Shown here in pieces: positions 45,401-54,859 of a stretch of DNA of 64,000 bases. Position 1 is the stretch's first letter, and each line of letters starts with the position of its first letter. The position numbers and the translations under genes were made by a program. The notes below the pieces were generated by a model. That model had not been told where the DNA came from. It saw only the letters and a program-made list of their open reading frames with translations, and did no database searches. Origin of the DNA: Pseudoxanthomonas sp. Root65 (GTDB lineage: Bacteria; Pseudomonadota; Gammaproteobacteria; Xanthomonadales; Xanthomonadaceae); the NCBI RefSeq assembly GCF_001427635.1, contig NZ_LMHA01000001.1, positions 2,021,133 through 2,085,132 on the forward strand. The letters are read 5' to 3'.

Positions 45401-48400
45401 ATGAAGCTTTCCGACCTGTCGATCAAGCGCCCCGTCTTCGCGGTGGTGGTCAGCCTGCTGCTGGTGGTGCTGGGCGTGATGTCATTCCTGCGCCTGACCC
45501 TGCGCGAACTGCCCAACATCGATCCGCCCATCGTGTCGGTGGAAGTGAATTATCCGGGCGCGTCGGCGGCGGTGGTCGAAACGCGTATCACCCAGATCCT
45601 CGAGGACGGCCTCTCCGGCATCGAGGGCATCAAGACCATCCAGTCCAGCAGCCGCAACGGCCGCGCCGACGTCACCATCGAGTTCAACCTCAGCCGCGAC
45701 ATCGAAGCCGCCGCCAACGACGTGCGCGACCGCGTCAGCCGGGTGATGAACCGCCTGCCGGAAGAAGCGGATCCGCCGCAGATCTCCAAGGTCGAAGCCG
45801 ACGCCGACGTCATCATCTGGTTGAACATGCGCTCCACCGTGATGGACACGATGGAGCTGACCGACTACGCCGACCGCTACGTGCTGGACCGGCTGTCCTC
45901 GCTCGACGGCGTGGCCCGCGTGCAGCTGGGCGGCGGCCAGCGCTACGCCATGCGCATCTGGCTGGACCGCGAGGCGATGGCCGCGCGCGGCGTCACCACC
46001 AGCGATGTCGAGACCGCACTGCGGGCGCAGAACGTGGAACTGCCGGCCGGCCGCATCGAATCCGCCACCCGCGACTTCACCCTGCGCGTGGAGCGCGGCT
46101 ACCAGCGGCCGGAACAGTTCTCGCAGTTGCCGCTGCGCAAGGGCGCCGACGGTTACGTGGTGCGGCTGGGCGACGTGGCCAAGGTGGAACTGGGTGCCGA
46201 GGAGCGTCGCTCCTACCTGCGCAGCAATGCCGTGCCGAACGTCGGCCTGGGCATCGTACGTACCTCCACCGCCAACGCCCTGGACGTGGCGCGCGCGGCG
46301 CGTGCCGAAGCGGAGGTCATCCAGCAGACGCTGCCGGAAGGCACCGAGATCTTCATCGCCTTCGACAGCACCACCTTCATCGAAGCCTCCATCGAGCGCG
46401 TGTACTGGACGCTGGGTGAGGCGATGGTGCTGGTGTTCCTGGTCATCTGGCTGTTCCTGGGCAGCCTGCGCGCCGCGCTGATCCCGGCGGTAACGGTGCC
46501 GGTGTGCCTCGTCTCGGCCTTCATCGCGCTGTACGCGTTCGGCTTCTCGATCAACCTGCTGACGCTGCTGGCGCTGGTGCTGTGCATCGGCCTGGTGGTG
46601 GACGACGCCATCGTGGTGCTGGAGAACGTGCAGCGCCGCGCGGATCTGGGCGAACCGGCGCTGGTGGCCGCGCGTCGCGGCACCGCCCAGGTGGCCTTCG
46701 CGGTCATCGCCACCACGGCGGTGCTGGTGGCGGTGTTCCTGCCGGTCGGTTTCATGGAAGGCAACACGGGACGCCTGTTCCGCGAGCTGTCGGTGGCGCT
46801 GGCGGCGGCGGTGGCGATCTCCGCGTTCGTTGCGCTGACGCTGACGCCGATGATGTCGTCCAAGCTGGTGCGTCCGCATACCACGCCGCGTGGCCTCAAC
46901 GCGTGGACCAACCGCACGCTGACACGCGTCAGCGACGGCTACGGGCGGCACGTGGAGCGGCTGGTCGGCATGACCGGCAAGCGCATCCTCGGTCTGGTGC
47001 TGCTGGCGATGGCGCTGTGCGGCATCGCGATCGTCGTGCTCGGCCTGCGCGTGCCCAGCGAGCTGGCGCCTTCGGAAGACCGCGGCCGCTTCTTCGTCAT
47101 GGTCGATGGGCCGGAAGGCGCCGGCTTCGACTACATGGTCGACCAGATGCAGCAGGTCGAGCGCATCGTGATGGGCCAGGTCGGCGGCGACAAGCCGATC
47201 GAACGCGCCAACTCGCGCGTGCCGCGCGGCTTCGGCGGCAGCGAGGACATGCATACCGGGCAGGTGATCGTGTTCCTGCAGGACTGGCACGAGCGCGAGG
47301 CCACCACCGATGACGTGGTCAATGGCCTGCGTGCCGAACTGTCCAAGTTGCCCGGCGTGCAGGCGCGCGCCAACGTGGCCGGCGGCCTGGTCGGCAGCCG
47401 CGGCCAGCGCTACCAGCTGGTGCTCGGTGGCCCGGACTACGCCGAGCTGGCGCAGTGGCGCGACCGCATCCTGCAGCGGATGGAAGGCAATCCCGGCATC
47501 CAGGATCCGGATTCGGACTACAAGGAGACGCGCCCGCAGATGCGCGTGAACATCGACCGCGACCGCGCCGCCGACCTCGGCGTGTCGGTGCAGGAAATCG
47601 GCCGCACGCTGGAAACGATGATGGGGTCGCGCCAGGTCACCACGTACGTGGACAACGGCGAGGAATACGACGTCATGCTGCAGGCCGGCCGCGAGAAGCG
47701 CGCCAATACCGAGGACCTGGCCAACACCTACGTGCGCGGCAGCGATGGGGCGCTGATCCCGCTGTCCAACCTGGTGACGCTGAGCGAGATCGCCGAGCCC
47801 GGTACGTTCAACCGCTTCAACCGCCTGCGCGCGATCACCATCAGTGCCGGCCTGTCGCCCGGCTACACCATGGGCGAGGCGCTGGAATGGACGCGCCAGG
47901 TGGTCGACGAGGAGCTGCCGGACTACGCGCAGATCGACTGGAAGGGCGAGTCGCGCGAGTACCAGGAAGCCGGCGGCGCCATCCTGCTGACCTTCGCACT
48001 GGCGCTGCTGATCGTCTACCTGGTGCTGGCGGCGCAGTTCGAGAGCTTCATCCACCCGCTGATCATCATGTTGACGGTGCCGCTGGCGGTGCTGGGCGCG
48101 TTGATCGGGCTCTGGGTCACCGGCGGCACGCTCAACCTCTTCAGCCAGATCGGCATCGTCATGCTGATCGGCCTGGCGGCGAAGAACGGCATCCTGATCG
48201 TGGAGTTCGCCAACCAGTTGCGCGACGACGGCGCCAGCGTGGCGCAGGCCATCGCAGAATCCGCCCGCGTGCGCCTGCGTCCGATCCTGATGACCTCGGT
48301 CGCCACCGTCGTCGGCGCGGTGCCGCTGGTGCTGGCCGGCGGCCCGGGTTCGGCCAGCCGCGCGACCATCGGCATCGTGGTGATCTTCGGTGTGACCTTC

Positions 48401-48535
48401 TCCACGCTGCTCTCGCTGTACGTGGTGCCGGCGTTCTACGCGCTGCTCGCGCCGTTCACGCGCTCGCCGGAAGCGGTGGCGCAAGAACTGGGCAGACTGG
48501 AGGCGGAAACGCCGTCCGTGGGTGGCCATGGCTGA
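45401..48535 (+). CDS. RND multidrug efflux permease (HAE1 type)
   Basis: A 1044-residue inner-membrane proton antiporter of the AcrB/MexF group, 12 transmembrane helices with two large periplasmic loops. It begins with MKLSDLSIKRPVFAVVVSLL. The proton-relay acidic pair in TM4 is LCIGLVVDDAIVVLENV. Other marks are EVNYPGASAAVVETRITQIL near the N-terminus, FLPVGFMEGNTGRLFRELSV, and the TM11-12 block AKNGILIVEFANQL. With the adaptor just upstream (5-bp gap) it would need an outer-membrane factor from elsewhere. The substrate is unknown. Confidence 0.93.
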   Translation: MKLSDLSIKRPVFAVVVSLLLVVLGVMSFLRLTLRELPNIDPPIVSVEVNYPGASAAVVETRITQILEDGLSGIEGIKTIQSSSRNGRADVTIEFNLSRDIEAAANDVRDRVSRVMNRLPEEADPPQISKVEADADVIIWLNMRSTVMDTMELTDYADRYVLDRLSSLDGVARVQLGGGQRYAMRIWLDREAMAARGVTTSDVETALRAQNVELPAGRIESATRDFTLRVERGYQRPEQFSQLPLRKGADGYVVRLGDVAKVELGAEERRSYLRSNAVPNVGLGIVRTSTANALDVARAARAEAEVIQQTLPEGTEIFIAFDSTTFIEASIERVYWTLGEAMVLVFLVIWLFLGSLRAALIPAVTVPVCLVSAFIALYAFGFSINLLTLLALVLCIGLVVDDAIVVLENVQRRADLGEPALVAARRGTAQVAFAVIATTAVLVAVFLPVGFMEGNTGRLFRELSVALAAAVAISAFVALTLTPMMSSKLVRPHTTPRGLNAWTNRTLTRVSDGYGRHVERLVGMTGKRILGLVLLAMALCGIAIVVLGLRVPSELAPSEDRGRFFVMVDGPEGAGFDYMVDQMQQVERIVMGQVGGDKPIERANSRVPRGFGGSEDMHTGQVIVFLQDWHEREATTDDVVNGLRAELSKLPGVQARANVAGGLVGSRGQRYQLVLGGPDYAELAQWRDRILQRMEGNPGIQDPDSDYKETRPQMRVNIDRDRAADLGVSVQEIGRTLETMMGSRQVTTYVDNGEEYDVMLQAGREKRANTEDLANTYVRGSDGALIPLSNLVTLSEIAEPGTFNRFNRLRAITISAGLSPGYTMGEALEWTRQVVDEELPDYAQIDWKGESREYQEAGGAILLTFALALLIVYLVLAAQFESFIHPLIIMLTVPLAVLGALIGLWVTGGTLNLFSQIGIVMLIGLAAKNGILIVEFANQLRDDGASVAQAIAESARVRLRPILMTSVATVVGAVPLVLAGGPGSASRATIGIVVIFGVTFSTLLSLYVVPAFYALLAPFTRSPEAVAQELGRLEAETPSVGGHG

Positions 48536-49079
48536 GCCCGGCGCACGCCCGCATGCCGGCGTGCGCATCGAGGGCGAGGGGTTCGTGCTGCGCGCCTGGC
48601 GACAGGACGACCTGGACTCCCTGCTGCACCATGCGGACGATCCGCAGGTGCCGCGCGGCCTGAGCGAGCGCTTCCCGCATCCCTACACGCGGGCCGATGG
48701 CGACGCCTTCCTGGCCGGTCGCGTGGTGGACTTCGCACATCCCGTGTTCGCCATCGAGATCGCGGGCGAGGCCTGCGGCGGCATCGCCGCGCGACCCCAT
48801 GCGGGCGAGAAGGCGCATGGCGCGGAGCTCGGCTACTGGCTCGGCCGGCGTCACTGGGGCCACGGCCACATGACGCGCGTGGTCGCGGCCTATCTGGACT
48901 GGGTGGTTCCCGCATTGGGCCTGGTCAGGATCGAGGCCAACGTGCTGGACACCAATCCGGCCTCGGCGCGGGTGCTGGAGAAGAACGGATTCGTCGAGGA
49001 AGGCTGCCGGCGCAGCGCCCTCCGCAAGCCGGACGGACTGCACGACCTGAGGCTGTTCGGACGGCTCTGGTCCGGCTGA
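48528..49079 (+). CDS. GNAT acetyltransferase (RimJ/RimL-like)
   Basis: A 183-residue acyltransferase of the RimJ/RimL group within GNAT. It has the start RIEGEGFVLRAWRQDDLDS and the CoA-binding strand/loop ELGYWLGRRHWGHGHMTRVV, followed by RIEANVLDTNPASARVLEKNGF, the group's hallmark. It may acetylate an N-terminus, a small amine or an antibiotic; the substrate cannot be told. The ATG at 48528 overlaps the end of the RND pump by eight bases; a GTG two codons upstream (48522) is also possible. It is likely cotranscribed with the pump. Confidence 0.85.
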   Translation: MAEPGARPHAGVRIEGEGFVLRAWRQDDLDSLLHHADDPQVPRGLSERFPHPYTRADGDAFLAGRVVDFAHPVFAIEIAGEACGGIAARPHAGEKAHGAELGYWLGRRHWGHGHMTRVVAAYLDWVVPALGLVRIEANVLDTNPASARVLEKNGFVEEGCRRSALRKPDGLHDLRLFGRLWSG

Positions 49080-49196
49080 AACGCCAGCGGGGACTGCGCA
49101 GCGGCGCGTGTTGCGGTTATCTTGCAGGGACCCGGTGGCGCCCTGCGCCGCCTTCCCGTATCCCGCGCACGCACGAACGAACGGAGACGCATCCCC

Positions 49197-50696
49197 GTGG
49201 AAGCCTTTTTCAACTGGTTGAACGGCATCATCTGGAGCAACGCGCTGATCGCGCTGTGCCTGGGTGCCGGCCTGTGGTTCACCCTGCGCACCCGCGTGAT
49301 GCAGGTGCGCGGCTTCGCCGAGATGTGCCGGCTGACGGTGACCGGGCAGAAATCCGACGCGGGCGTGTCCTCGTTCCAGGCCCTGGCCATCTCGATGGCC
49401 GGCCGCATGGGCATCGGCAACATCGCCGGCGTCGCCACCGCGATCGCCTACGGTGGTCCGGGCGCGGTGTTCTGGATGTGGGTGATGGGCTTCCTGGGCG
49501 CGTCCACGTCGTACATCGAGTGCACGCTGGCGCAGATCTACAAGGAAAAGGACGGCGAAGGGCGCTACCGCGGCGGTCCGGCCTACTACATCGAAAAGGC
49601 GATGGGCCTGAAGTGGTACGCGGTGACGTTCGCCGTGGCCACCGTCATCGCCACCGGCCTGCTGCTGCCCGGCGTGCAGGCCAACGCCATCGCCGACAGC
49701 GCCACCAATGTGCTGTGTGGCATGGGCGACTGTGCCGCCGTCGGTGGTACAGGCGCGCTGAAGCTGTGGATCGGCCTGGCCGTGGCGGCGGTACTGGCGC
49801 TGATCATCTTCGGCGGCATCAAGCGCATCGCCACCTTCGCCGAGGTCGTGGTGCCGTTCATGGCGCTGGCCTTCATCCTGATGGCGGTGACGGTGATGAT
49901 CGCCAACGCCGACAAGGTGCCGGCGATGTTCGCCGACATCTTCAGCAGCGCATTCGGCGCGCATGCGGCGTTTGGCGCGATCATCGGCCAGGCCATCGCC
50001 TGGGGCGTGAAGCGCGGCATCTATGCCAACGAGGCCGGCCAGGGCACCGGCCCGCACGCCGCCGCCGCCGCCGAGGTCTCGCACCCGGCCAAGCAGGGCT
50101 ATGTGCAGGCCTTCGCCATCTACTTCGACACCATGCTGGTGTGCACCTCGACGGCATTCCTGCTGCTGTCCACCGGCATGTACAACACGTTCAAGACCGT
50201 CACCGAGAACGGCAAGGAGACGCTGGTCGAGATTTTCTCCGGCGTGCCCGGCGTGCAGCCGTCGGAAGGCGCGCAGTTCACCCAGGCCGCGGTGGAATCC
50301 GTGCTGCCGGGCTGGGGTGCAGGCTTCGTGGCGCTGGCGCTGTTCTTCTTCGCGTTCACCACCATCATGGCCTACTACTACATGGCCGAAACCAACCTGA
50401 CCTACCTGGCCGGCGTGAAGAAGACGCATCCGCTGGCGACCTTGCTGCTGCGGCTGGGCATCGTCGGCATGGTGGTCTTTGGCGCGTACCACAACGCCGC
50501 GATGGCCTGGACGCTGGGCGACATCGGCGTGGGCGTGATGGCGTGGTTGAACGTCATCGCCATCCTGATCCTGCAGAAGCCGGCACTGATCGCGCTGCGC
50601 GACTACGAGCGGCAGAAGAAGCTGGGCCTGGACCCGACCTTCGATCCGGACGCGCTGGGCATCCGCAACGCCGATTTCTGGAAGACGAAGGCCTGA
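49197..50696 (+). CDS. Alanine/glycine:cation symporter (AGCS family)
   Basis: A 499-residue inner-membrane transporter of the AGCS family, which takes up alanine or glycine with Na+ or H+. It starts at a GTG (49197), ten bases after a GGAG ribosome site; the N-terminus then reads EAFFNWLNGIIWSNALI. The family signature is MGIGNIAGVATAIAYGGPGA, then WMWVMGFLGASTSYIECTLA. Other marks are YRGGPAYYIEKAMGLKWY and YANEAGQGTGPHAAAAAEV. About 11 helices are expected. It ends one base before the methyltransferase gene. Confidence 0.94.
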   Translation: MEAFFNWLNGIIWSNALIALCLGAGLWFTLRTRVMQVRGFAEMCRLTVTGQKSDAGVSSFQALAISMAGRMGIGNIAGVATAIAYGGPGAVFWMWVMGFLGASTSYIECTLAQIYKEKDGEGRYRGGPAYYIEKAMGLKWYAVTFAVATVIATGLLLPGVQANAIADSATNVLCGMGDCAAVGGTGALKLWIGLAVAAVLALIIFGGIKRIATFAEVVVPFMALAFILMAVTVMIANADKVPAMFADIFSSAFGAHAAFGAIIGQAIAWGVKRGIYANEAGQGTGPHAAAAAEVSHPAKQGYVQAFAIYFDTMLVCTSTAFLLLSTGMYNTFKTVTENGKETLVEIFSGVPGVQPSEGAQFTQAAVESVLPGWGAGFVALALFFFAFTTIMAYYYMAETNLTYLAGVKKTHPLATLLLRLGIVGMVVFGAYHNAAMAWTLGDIGVGVMAWLNVIAILILQKPALIALRDYERQKKLGLDPTFDPDALGIRNADFWKTKA

Positions 50697-50697
50697 C

Positions 50698-51567
50698 GTG
50701 AGCAATCCCTGGAACACCCGGCCGCCGCGTCCGCCCGGCTCAGCGCCGGAGCGCCGCCGTCCCCCGCGCGCGCAGGAGGATCATCGTCCGGCGCATGCGG
50801 CGGTCCCGCGCGAGGAGCGCGCCGCCGGCGCCTCGCGCAGCGAACTGCGCATGTACGGCCTGAATGCCGTGCATGCGGTGTTCGCGCGTCGGCCCGAGGC
50901 CATCCGCAAGGTCTACCTGCTCGAATCGCGCATTCCCGCGCTGAAGCCGTTGCTGGCGTGGTGCGTGAAACAGCGCGTCGGCTATCGCGTGGTGGAAGAA
51001 GGCGACCTCGATCGGCTGGCCGCCAGCACGCACCACGAAGGCGTGGTCGCCGACGTAGTGAAAGCCGAGCCGGTGCCGATGGGCGACTGGCTGCGGGCGT
51101 TGCCGGCAGGCCAGCCGCTGGCGGCGCTGTGGCTGGATGGCGTGGGCAATCCGCACAACTTCGGCGCCATCCTGCGGTCGGCCGCGCATTTCGGCGTGGC
51201 CGGCATCCTGCTGCCGCGCGACTCCACGCTGGCGCTGTCCGGCGCGGCGGCGCGCGTGTCCGAAGGCGGCGCCGAACAGGTGCCGCTGGTGCGCATGGGG
51301 CAGGCCGACAATGCGGCCACCCAGCTGCGCAGCGCCGGGTTCTCGCTCGCCGCCACCCTCGTGCGCGGTGGCGACGACCTGTTCGCGGCCACGCTGCCGC
51401 AGCGCCTGGTCTACGTGATGGGTGCCGAAGGCGAAGGCATGGATGCGCGCCTTGCCGAGGCCTGCGACCTGCGCCTGTCGATTCCCGGCAGCGGTGCGGT
51501 CGAAAGCCTCAACGTCGCCGCCGCGACGGCGGTGTTCCTGGCGCAGTGGAAACAGCGCAACCGCTGA
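50698..51567 (+). CDS. SpoU/TrmH-family methyltransferase, YfiF-like
   Basis: A 289-residue RNA methyltransferase candidate of the SPOUT class. A basic, proline/arginine-rich tail (residues 1-50) precedes a substrate-binding domain (RMYGLNAVHAVFARRPEAIR) and the SpoU catalytic knot: LWLDGVGNPHNFGAILRSA (motif 1), VYVMGAEGEGMDARL (motif 2) and IPGSGAVESLNVAAATAVFL (motif 3). The closest match I can recall is E. coli YfiF, which shares the basic tail and the HHEGVV/HHGGV block. It starts at a GTG, one base after the AGCS stop. The RNA target is unknown. Confidence 0.85.
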   Translation: MSNPWNTRPPRPPGSAPERRRPPRAQEDHRPAHAAVPREERAAGASRSELRMYGLNAVHAVFARRPEAIRKVYLLESRIPALKPLLAWCVKQRVGYRVVEEGDLDRLAASTHHEGVVADVVKAEPVPMGDWLRALPAGQPLAALWLDGVGNPHNFGAILRSAAHFGVAGILLPRDSTLALSGAAARVSEGGAEQVPLVRMGQADNAATQLRSAGFSLAATLVRGGDDLFAATLPQRLVYVMGAEGEGMDARLAEACDLRLSIPGSGAVESLNVAAATAVFLAQWKQRNR

Positions 51568-51596
51568 GCGGGTGCATCGAAGCGCCTGCCATCAGG

Positions 51597-51719
51597 TGTG
51601 GGAGCGACGTGAGTCGCGAAGACCGACGCCGGCATCCGTGCCGGCGGATGATGGGTTATAGAAGCGGGTGAGCCATGTGGCGGCAGCGATGACCCGTCGC
51701 GACTCACGTCGCTCTCGCT
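51597..51719. repeat. REP-like inverted pair (third copy)
   Basis: The left arm TGTGGGAGCGACGTGAGTCG plus CGA (51597-51619) has an inverted partner at 51697-51719 that matches over 17 bases (TCGCGACTCACGTCGCT) and then diverges. It is the third copy of the family seen at 28139-28275 and 39026-39094. The 77 bp between the arms contain a small CGACGCCGGCATCCGTGCCGGCGGA hairpin. The pair sits between the convergent methyltransferase and M28 peptidase genes. Confidence 0.75.
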
Positions 51720-51726
51720 GCTGACG

Positions 51727-53115
51727 CTATTGCTTCAGCCGGCTGCCGAAGTCGCCCTCGGCTTCCGCCGCCAGGTAAGCGAATACGGTATACGCGGCGA
51801 CGTTCTGCGCCAGCGCCGCGGGATCGATCTTGTCCAGCGTGTCGTCGGCGTTGTGGTGCAGGTCGAAGTAGTCGCTGCCGTCCTGCGCCAGCCACGCCCA
51901 CGCCATGCCCTTGGCCGCGAACGGGCTGATGTCCGGGCCCGCGCTGCCCTTGCCCGGTGCGTATTCGATGCCCAGCGGTGCCAGCGCCTGCGCGATCTGC
52001 TCGGTCGCCTTGCGCGCATGGTCCGGCGCACCGGTATTGAACGCATAGATGCGGCCCGCGCCGAAGTCGCTCTCGGCGGCGATCTGGTGGCGGCTGATGT
52101 CGGCCAGATGCTTTTCGGCGTACGCCTTGCCGCCATACAGGCCCTGTTCTTCATTGGCGAAGGCGATCACGCGGATGGTGCGTTTCGGTGCCTGCCTGAG
52201 CTTTCCGATCAGATGGCCGGCGGCCATGGTGATGCCGATGCCGGCGCCATCGTCGATCGCGCCGGTGCCCAGGTCCCACGAATCCAGGTGGCCGCCGATC
52301 ACCACGACCTCCTTCGGCAGGCTGCGCCCGGTGATCTCGCCGATCACGTTGTGCGAGGTGTACTCGCCGTCCCAGCCGCAATCGAGCGCCAGCGACACGC
52401 GCACCGGACCGCGCTGCAGCAGGCGCGCCAGCTGGTCGGCGTCGGGGACGGTCAGCGACGCGGACGGCACCGGGGTGAGGCCCTCGTCGAAACGGGTGAT
52501 GCCGGTATGCGCGACCCGATGGTTGTCGGTACCGGCCGAACGCATCAGGAACGCAATCGCCCCCTTGCGGATCGCCGCCGAAGGGCCCTTCGACCGGATC
52601 GCGCCGCCATTGCGGTAGTCGCTGCCATCGCGCGCGGCCTTCATCTGGTAATCGACGAAGGCGATCTTGCCGGCCAGCGAACCTTCGGGCGCGGCTTCCA
52701 GCGCGGCGAGGTCGGCGAAGCGGACAATCTCGGCTTGCACCGTGCCGGCCGGGCTGCCGCCCAGCGCGGTGACGGTGAGCAGCTGCGCATGCGCGCCGAG
52801 AATCGCGGCGTGCTCGCTGCGGCGCACCCACTTCGGGAAGGTCACCGGCTCCAGCCACACCTTGTCGAAGCCGAGCGCCTTGAACTTCGCCTGCGCCCAC
52901 GCGACCGCCTTCGCATCGGCCTCGCTGCCGGCCAAGCGCGGGCCGATCTCGGTGGTCAGCGATTCGACCACCTTCCAGCCGGTGTCGTCGGCGAGCGCCT
53001 GGTCGCGCAGCGTGGCGGCGGTGGCGAGCGCGGCGTCCGGAATGCGCGTCTCGCGCTCGGCGGCCAGGGCGGGAACAGCGAGGGTCAGGGCGAGCAACAG
53101 CGGAGCAAGGCGCAT
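51727..53115 (-). CDS. M28-family metallopeptidase (secreted)
   Basis: A 462-residue zinc peptidase with a signal peptide (MRLAPLLLALTLAVPALA). The M28 domain has GGHLDSWDLGTGAIDDGAG (metal His/Asp), FANEEQGLYGGKAYAEKH (catalytic Glu and ligand), and ESDFGAGRIYAFN (third ligand). The inserted PA-like domain lies around residues 130-240 (MKAARDGSDYRNGGAIRSKG). Overall it resembles plasma glutamate carboxypeptidase-type aminopeptidases found in xanthomonads. The ATG at 53115 gives the signal peptide; an upstream ATG at 53142 would spoil it. It would act outside the cytoplasm on short peptides. Confidence 0.9.
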   Translation of the reverse strand: MRLAPLLLALTLAVPALAAERETRIPDAALATAATLRDQALADDTGWKVVESLTTEIGPRLAGSEADAKAVAWAQAKFKALGFDKVWLEPVTFPKWVRRSEHAAILGAHAQLLTVTALGGSPAGTVQAEIVRFADLAALEAAPEGSLAGKIAFVDYQMKAARDGSDYRNGGAIRSKGPSAAIRKGAIAFLMRSAGTDNHRVAHTGITRFDEGLTPVPSASLTVPDADQLARLLQRGPVRVSLALDCGWDGEYTSHNVIGEITGRSLPKEVVVIGGHLDSWDLGTGAIDDGAGIGITMAAGHLIGKLRQAPKRTIRVIAFANEEQGLYGGKAYAEKHLADISRHQIAAESDFGAGRIYAFNTGAPDHARKATEQIAQALAPLGIEYAPGKGSAGPDISPFAAKGMAWAWLAQDGSDYFDLHHNADDTLDKIDPAALAQNVAAYTVFAYLAAEAEGDFGSRLKQ

Positions 53116-53127
53116 GGCATATCCCGG

Positions 53128-53163
53128 AAAAACGAAGGCCACGAGCTTAGCAGCCCGTGGCCT
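53128..53163 (-). terminator. Terminator after mscL
   Basis: On the minus strand AGGCCACGGGC and GCTCGTGGCCT (53153-53163 and 53136-53146) pair over 11 positions with one mismatch around a 6-base loop, and CGTTTTT follows. It lies 46 bp after the mscL stop and just before the start of the peptidase gene. Confidence 0.8.
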
Positions 53164-53208
53164 CGTGGTTCCTGTGCCGGTGTTGCCGGTTCGGAATGCA
53201 GCGTCCGC

Positions 53209-53613
53209 TTACTTCTTCAGCGCATCGCGGATCTCGCGGAGCAGCAGCACGTCTTCCGGCGGTGCCGCCGGTGCGGCTTCGGGCTTGCGGTGCAGGCGAT
53301 TCACCGCCTTGACCAGCAGGAAGATAGCGAACGCTACGATGACGAACTGGATCACCGTATTGAGGAACTCGCCGATGCCGACCACGATCGCGGGCACTTC
53401 CTTACCCGCCGCATCGACAGTGGCTTCCTTCAGCGTCCATGCCCACTTCGAGAAGTCGACGCCGCCGATCAGGTAGCCGATGGGGGGCATGATGATCTTG
53501 TCGACCAGCGTAGTGACGATCTTGCCGAATGCCGCGCCGATCACCACGCCAACCGCGAGGTCGACCACGTTGCCGCGCGAAACGAACTCCTTGAACTCGC
53601 TGATCATGCCCAT
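53209..53613 (-). CDS. mscL: Large-conductance mechanosensitive channel
   Basis: A 134-residue channel that opens under membrane tension to release solutes at osmotic downshock. The start [20 protein letters not shown] contains the N-terminal amphipathic helix. TM1 follows as [18 protein letters not shown], the channel-lining helix with small residues at the gate. The loop [15 protein letters not shown] leads to TM2 ([20 protein letters not shown]) and a cytoplasmic helix ending [23 protein letters not shown] ribosome site lies 5 bp upstream of ATG 53613. A terminator follows. Confidence 0.96.
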   Translation of the reverse strand: MGMISEFKEFVSRGNVVDLAVGVVIGAAFGKIVTTLVDKIIMPPIGYLIGGVDFSKWAWTLKEATVDAAGKEVPAIVVGIGEFLNTVIQFVIVAFAIFLLVKAVNRLHRKPEAAPAAPPEDVLLLREIRDALKK

Positions 53614-53718
53614 GCTGCCTTCCTCAACCATCGACGCGCTCGCGCCATCGGCGACGACTATAGCGTGCGGCGCGCGCGTTGTTGACTGACAGTGAGCATG
53701 GCTGGGGGCACGCGGAAC

Positions 53719-54426
53719 TCAGCCCGTGATGCGTCCCTGCAACGTCACCACACCCTCCAGCGAGGCGACGAAGGTGTCGCCCGGCACCAGCGCGGCCACG
53801 CCCGCCGGGGTGCCCATGAAGACCAGATCGCCGGCCTTCAAGGCATAGAGCGTCGACAGCTCGTGCAGGATATCGGGCACGTCCCAGATCAGGTCGTGCA
53901 GCGATCCGTGCTGGCGGGTTTCGCCGTTCACGCGCAGGGTCAGGGTGCGGTCCTCCAGCGTGCCGACGTCGGCAACGGGAACCAGTTCGCTCACCGGCGC
54001 GGAATGATCGAAGCCTTTGCCCGTGTCCCAGGGCAGACCCTTGGCCTTCGCCGCCGCCTGCAGGTCGCGGCGCGTGAGGTCCAGGCCGACGCCATAGGCC
54101 GCCACCAGCGCCGGCGCATCCTCGCGCGCGAGCGGGCCGGCGGGTGCGTCGGCGCCGAGCGCCACCACCAGTTCCACTTCATGGTGAAGATCGTGCGTGC
54201 CGGGCGGATAGGGCACGTCCGCGCCACCGGTGACGATGGCATCGGCGGGCTTGTGGAAGAACACCGGGGTACCGCGCTCGGCCTTCGAGGCCGGGGCGGT
54301 CGCGCCCATTTCACGCGCGTGGTCGGCGAAGTTGCGGCCGACGCAGAAGATGCGTCGCACCGGGAACGTGCCGCCGCCGCGAACGGGTACGCGCGGTACC
54401 GGCGGGGCAGGAATGATGTCGGTCAT
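53719..54426 (-). CDS. Fumarylacetoacetate hydrolase-family protein
   Basis: A 235-residue enzyme of the FAH fold. It begins MTDIIPAPPVPRVPVRGG, then FPVRRIFCVGRNFADHA with the conserved GRNFxxH. Metal ligands are in HHEVELVVALG and DLTRRDLQ (Glu/Asp positions), and the end GDLVFMGTPAGVAALVPGD is typical. Family members hydrolyse C-C bonds or decarboxylate (FAH, YcgM, HpaG-like). The substrate here is not known. An ATG three codons upstream (54435) is an alternative start, and neither has a good ribosome site. It lies alone between mscL and a small membrane protein. Confidence 0.88.
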   Translation of the reverse strand: MTDIIPAPPVPRVPVRGGGTFPVRRIFCVGRNFADHAREMGATAPASKAERGTPVFFHKPADAIVTGGADVPYPPGTHDLHHEVELVVALGADAPAGPLAREDAPALVAAYGVGLDLTRRDLQAAAKAKGLPWDTGKGFDHSAPVSELVPVADVGTLEDRTLTLRVNGETRQHGSLHDLIWDVPDILHELSTLYALKAGDLVFMGTPAGVAALVPGDTFVASLEGVVTLQGRITG

Positions 54427-54492
54427 GACGGCCATGCAAGAAAGAAGCGGCCGCAGAGTGTAGGGGCAACGGGATGCCCTGCGGGCACGGGG

Positions 54493-54768
54493 TCAGCGTG
54501 GCTGCGGCAGTACCTGCTTGCGCACCACGCGGTATTCCGCATCCACCACGCGTGCATCGCGGGCCTGCGGCTTGCCGCGCTGGCGCACCAGCTTGTACAC
54601 CACACCGGCCGCGATCATGGCGGCTCCGACGAAGACGCTGAAGAACACCAGCACGCCCAACACCACCACACCCAAGAGGCCCAGGCCGACCCGCAGCAGC
54701 GGATGGCGCGGCTTGCGCGGCGCGAAGACATGGCGGAAGGCGTTGAACTGGAAATGGCGTGCGTACAT
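54493..54768 (-). CDS. Small membrane protein, function unknown
   Basis: A 91-residue protein with a basic N-terminus (MYARHFQFNAFRHVFAPRKP), one or two hydrophobic helices (LLRVGLGLLGVVVLGVLVFF, then SVFVGAAMIAAGVVYKLV) and a charged C-terminal tail with DAEYRVVRKQVL. The ATG at 54768 follows a purine-poor stretch; the reading frame extends further upstream but overlaps the Rieske gene. Homologous small proteins occur next to FAH-family genes in related genomes as I recall, but no role is known. Confidence 0.6.
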   Translation of the reverse strand: MYARHFQFNAFRHVFAPRKPRHPLLRVGLGLLGVVVLGVLVFFSVFVGAAMIAAGVVYKLVRQRGKPQARDARVVDAEYRVVRKQVLPQPR

Positions 54769-54859
54769 GGTGGGGCGTCGTGACAGAATGCGGCGGGGGC
54801 CGGTACGGGGCAGTATCGGATGACAGTCAGATGACCGTGTGAGGACTTCGTTAAGCGAC

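Noticed and set aside
45482..48568. A 1028-codon minus-strand frame opposite the RND pump
   Set aside because: Low-complexity His/Gln/Arg sequence with no domain; it mirrors a well-supported permease gene.
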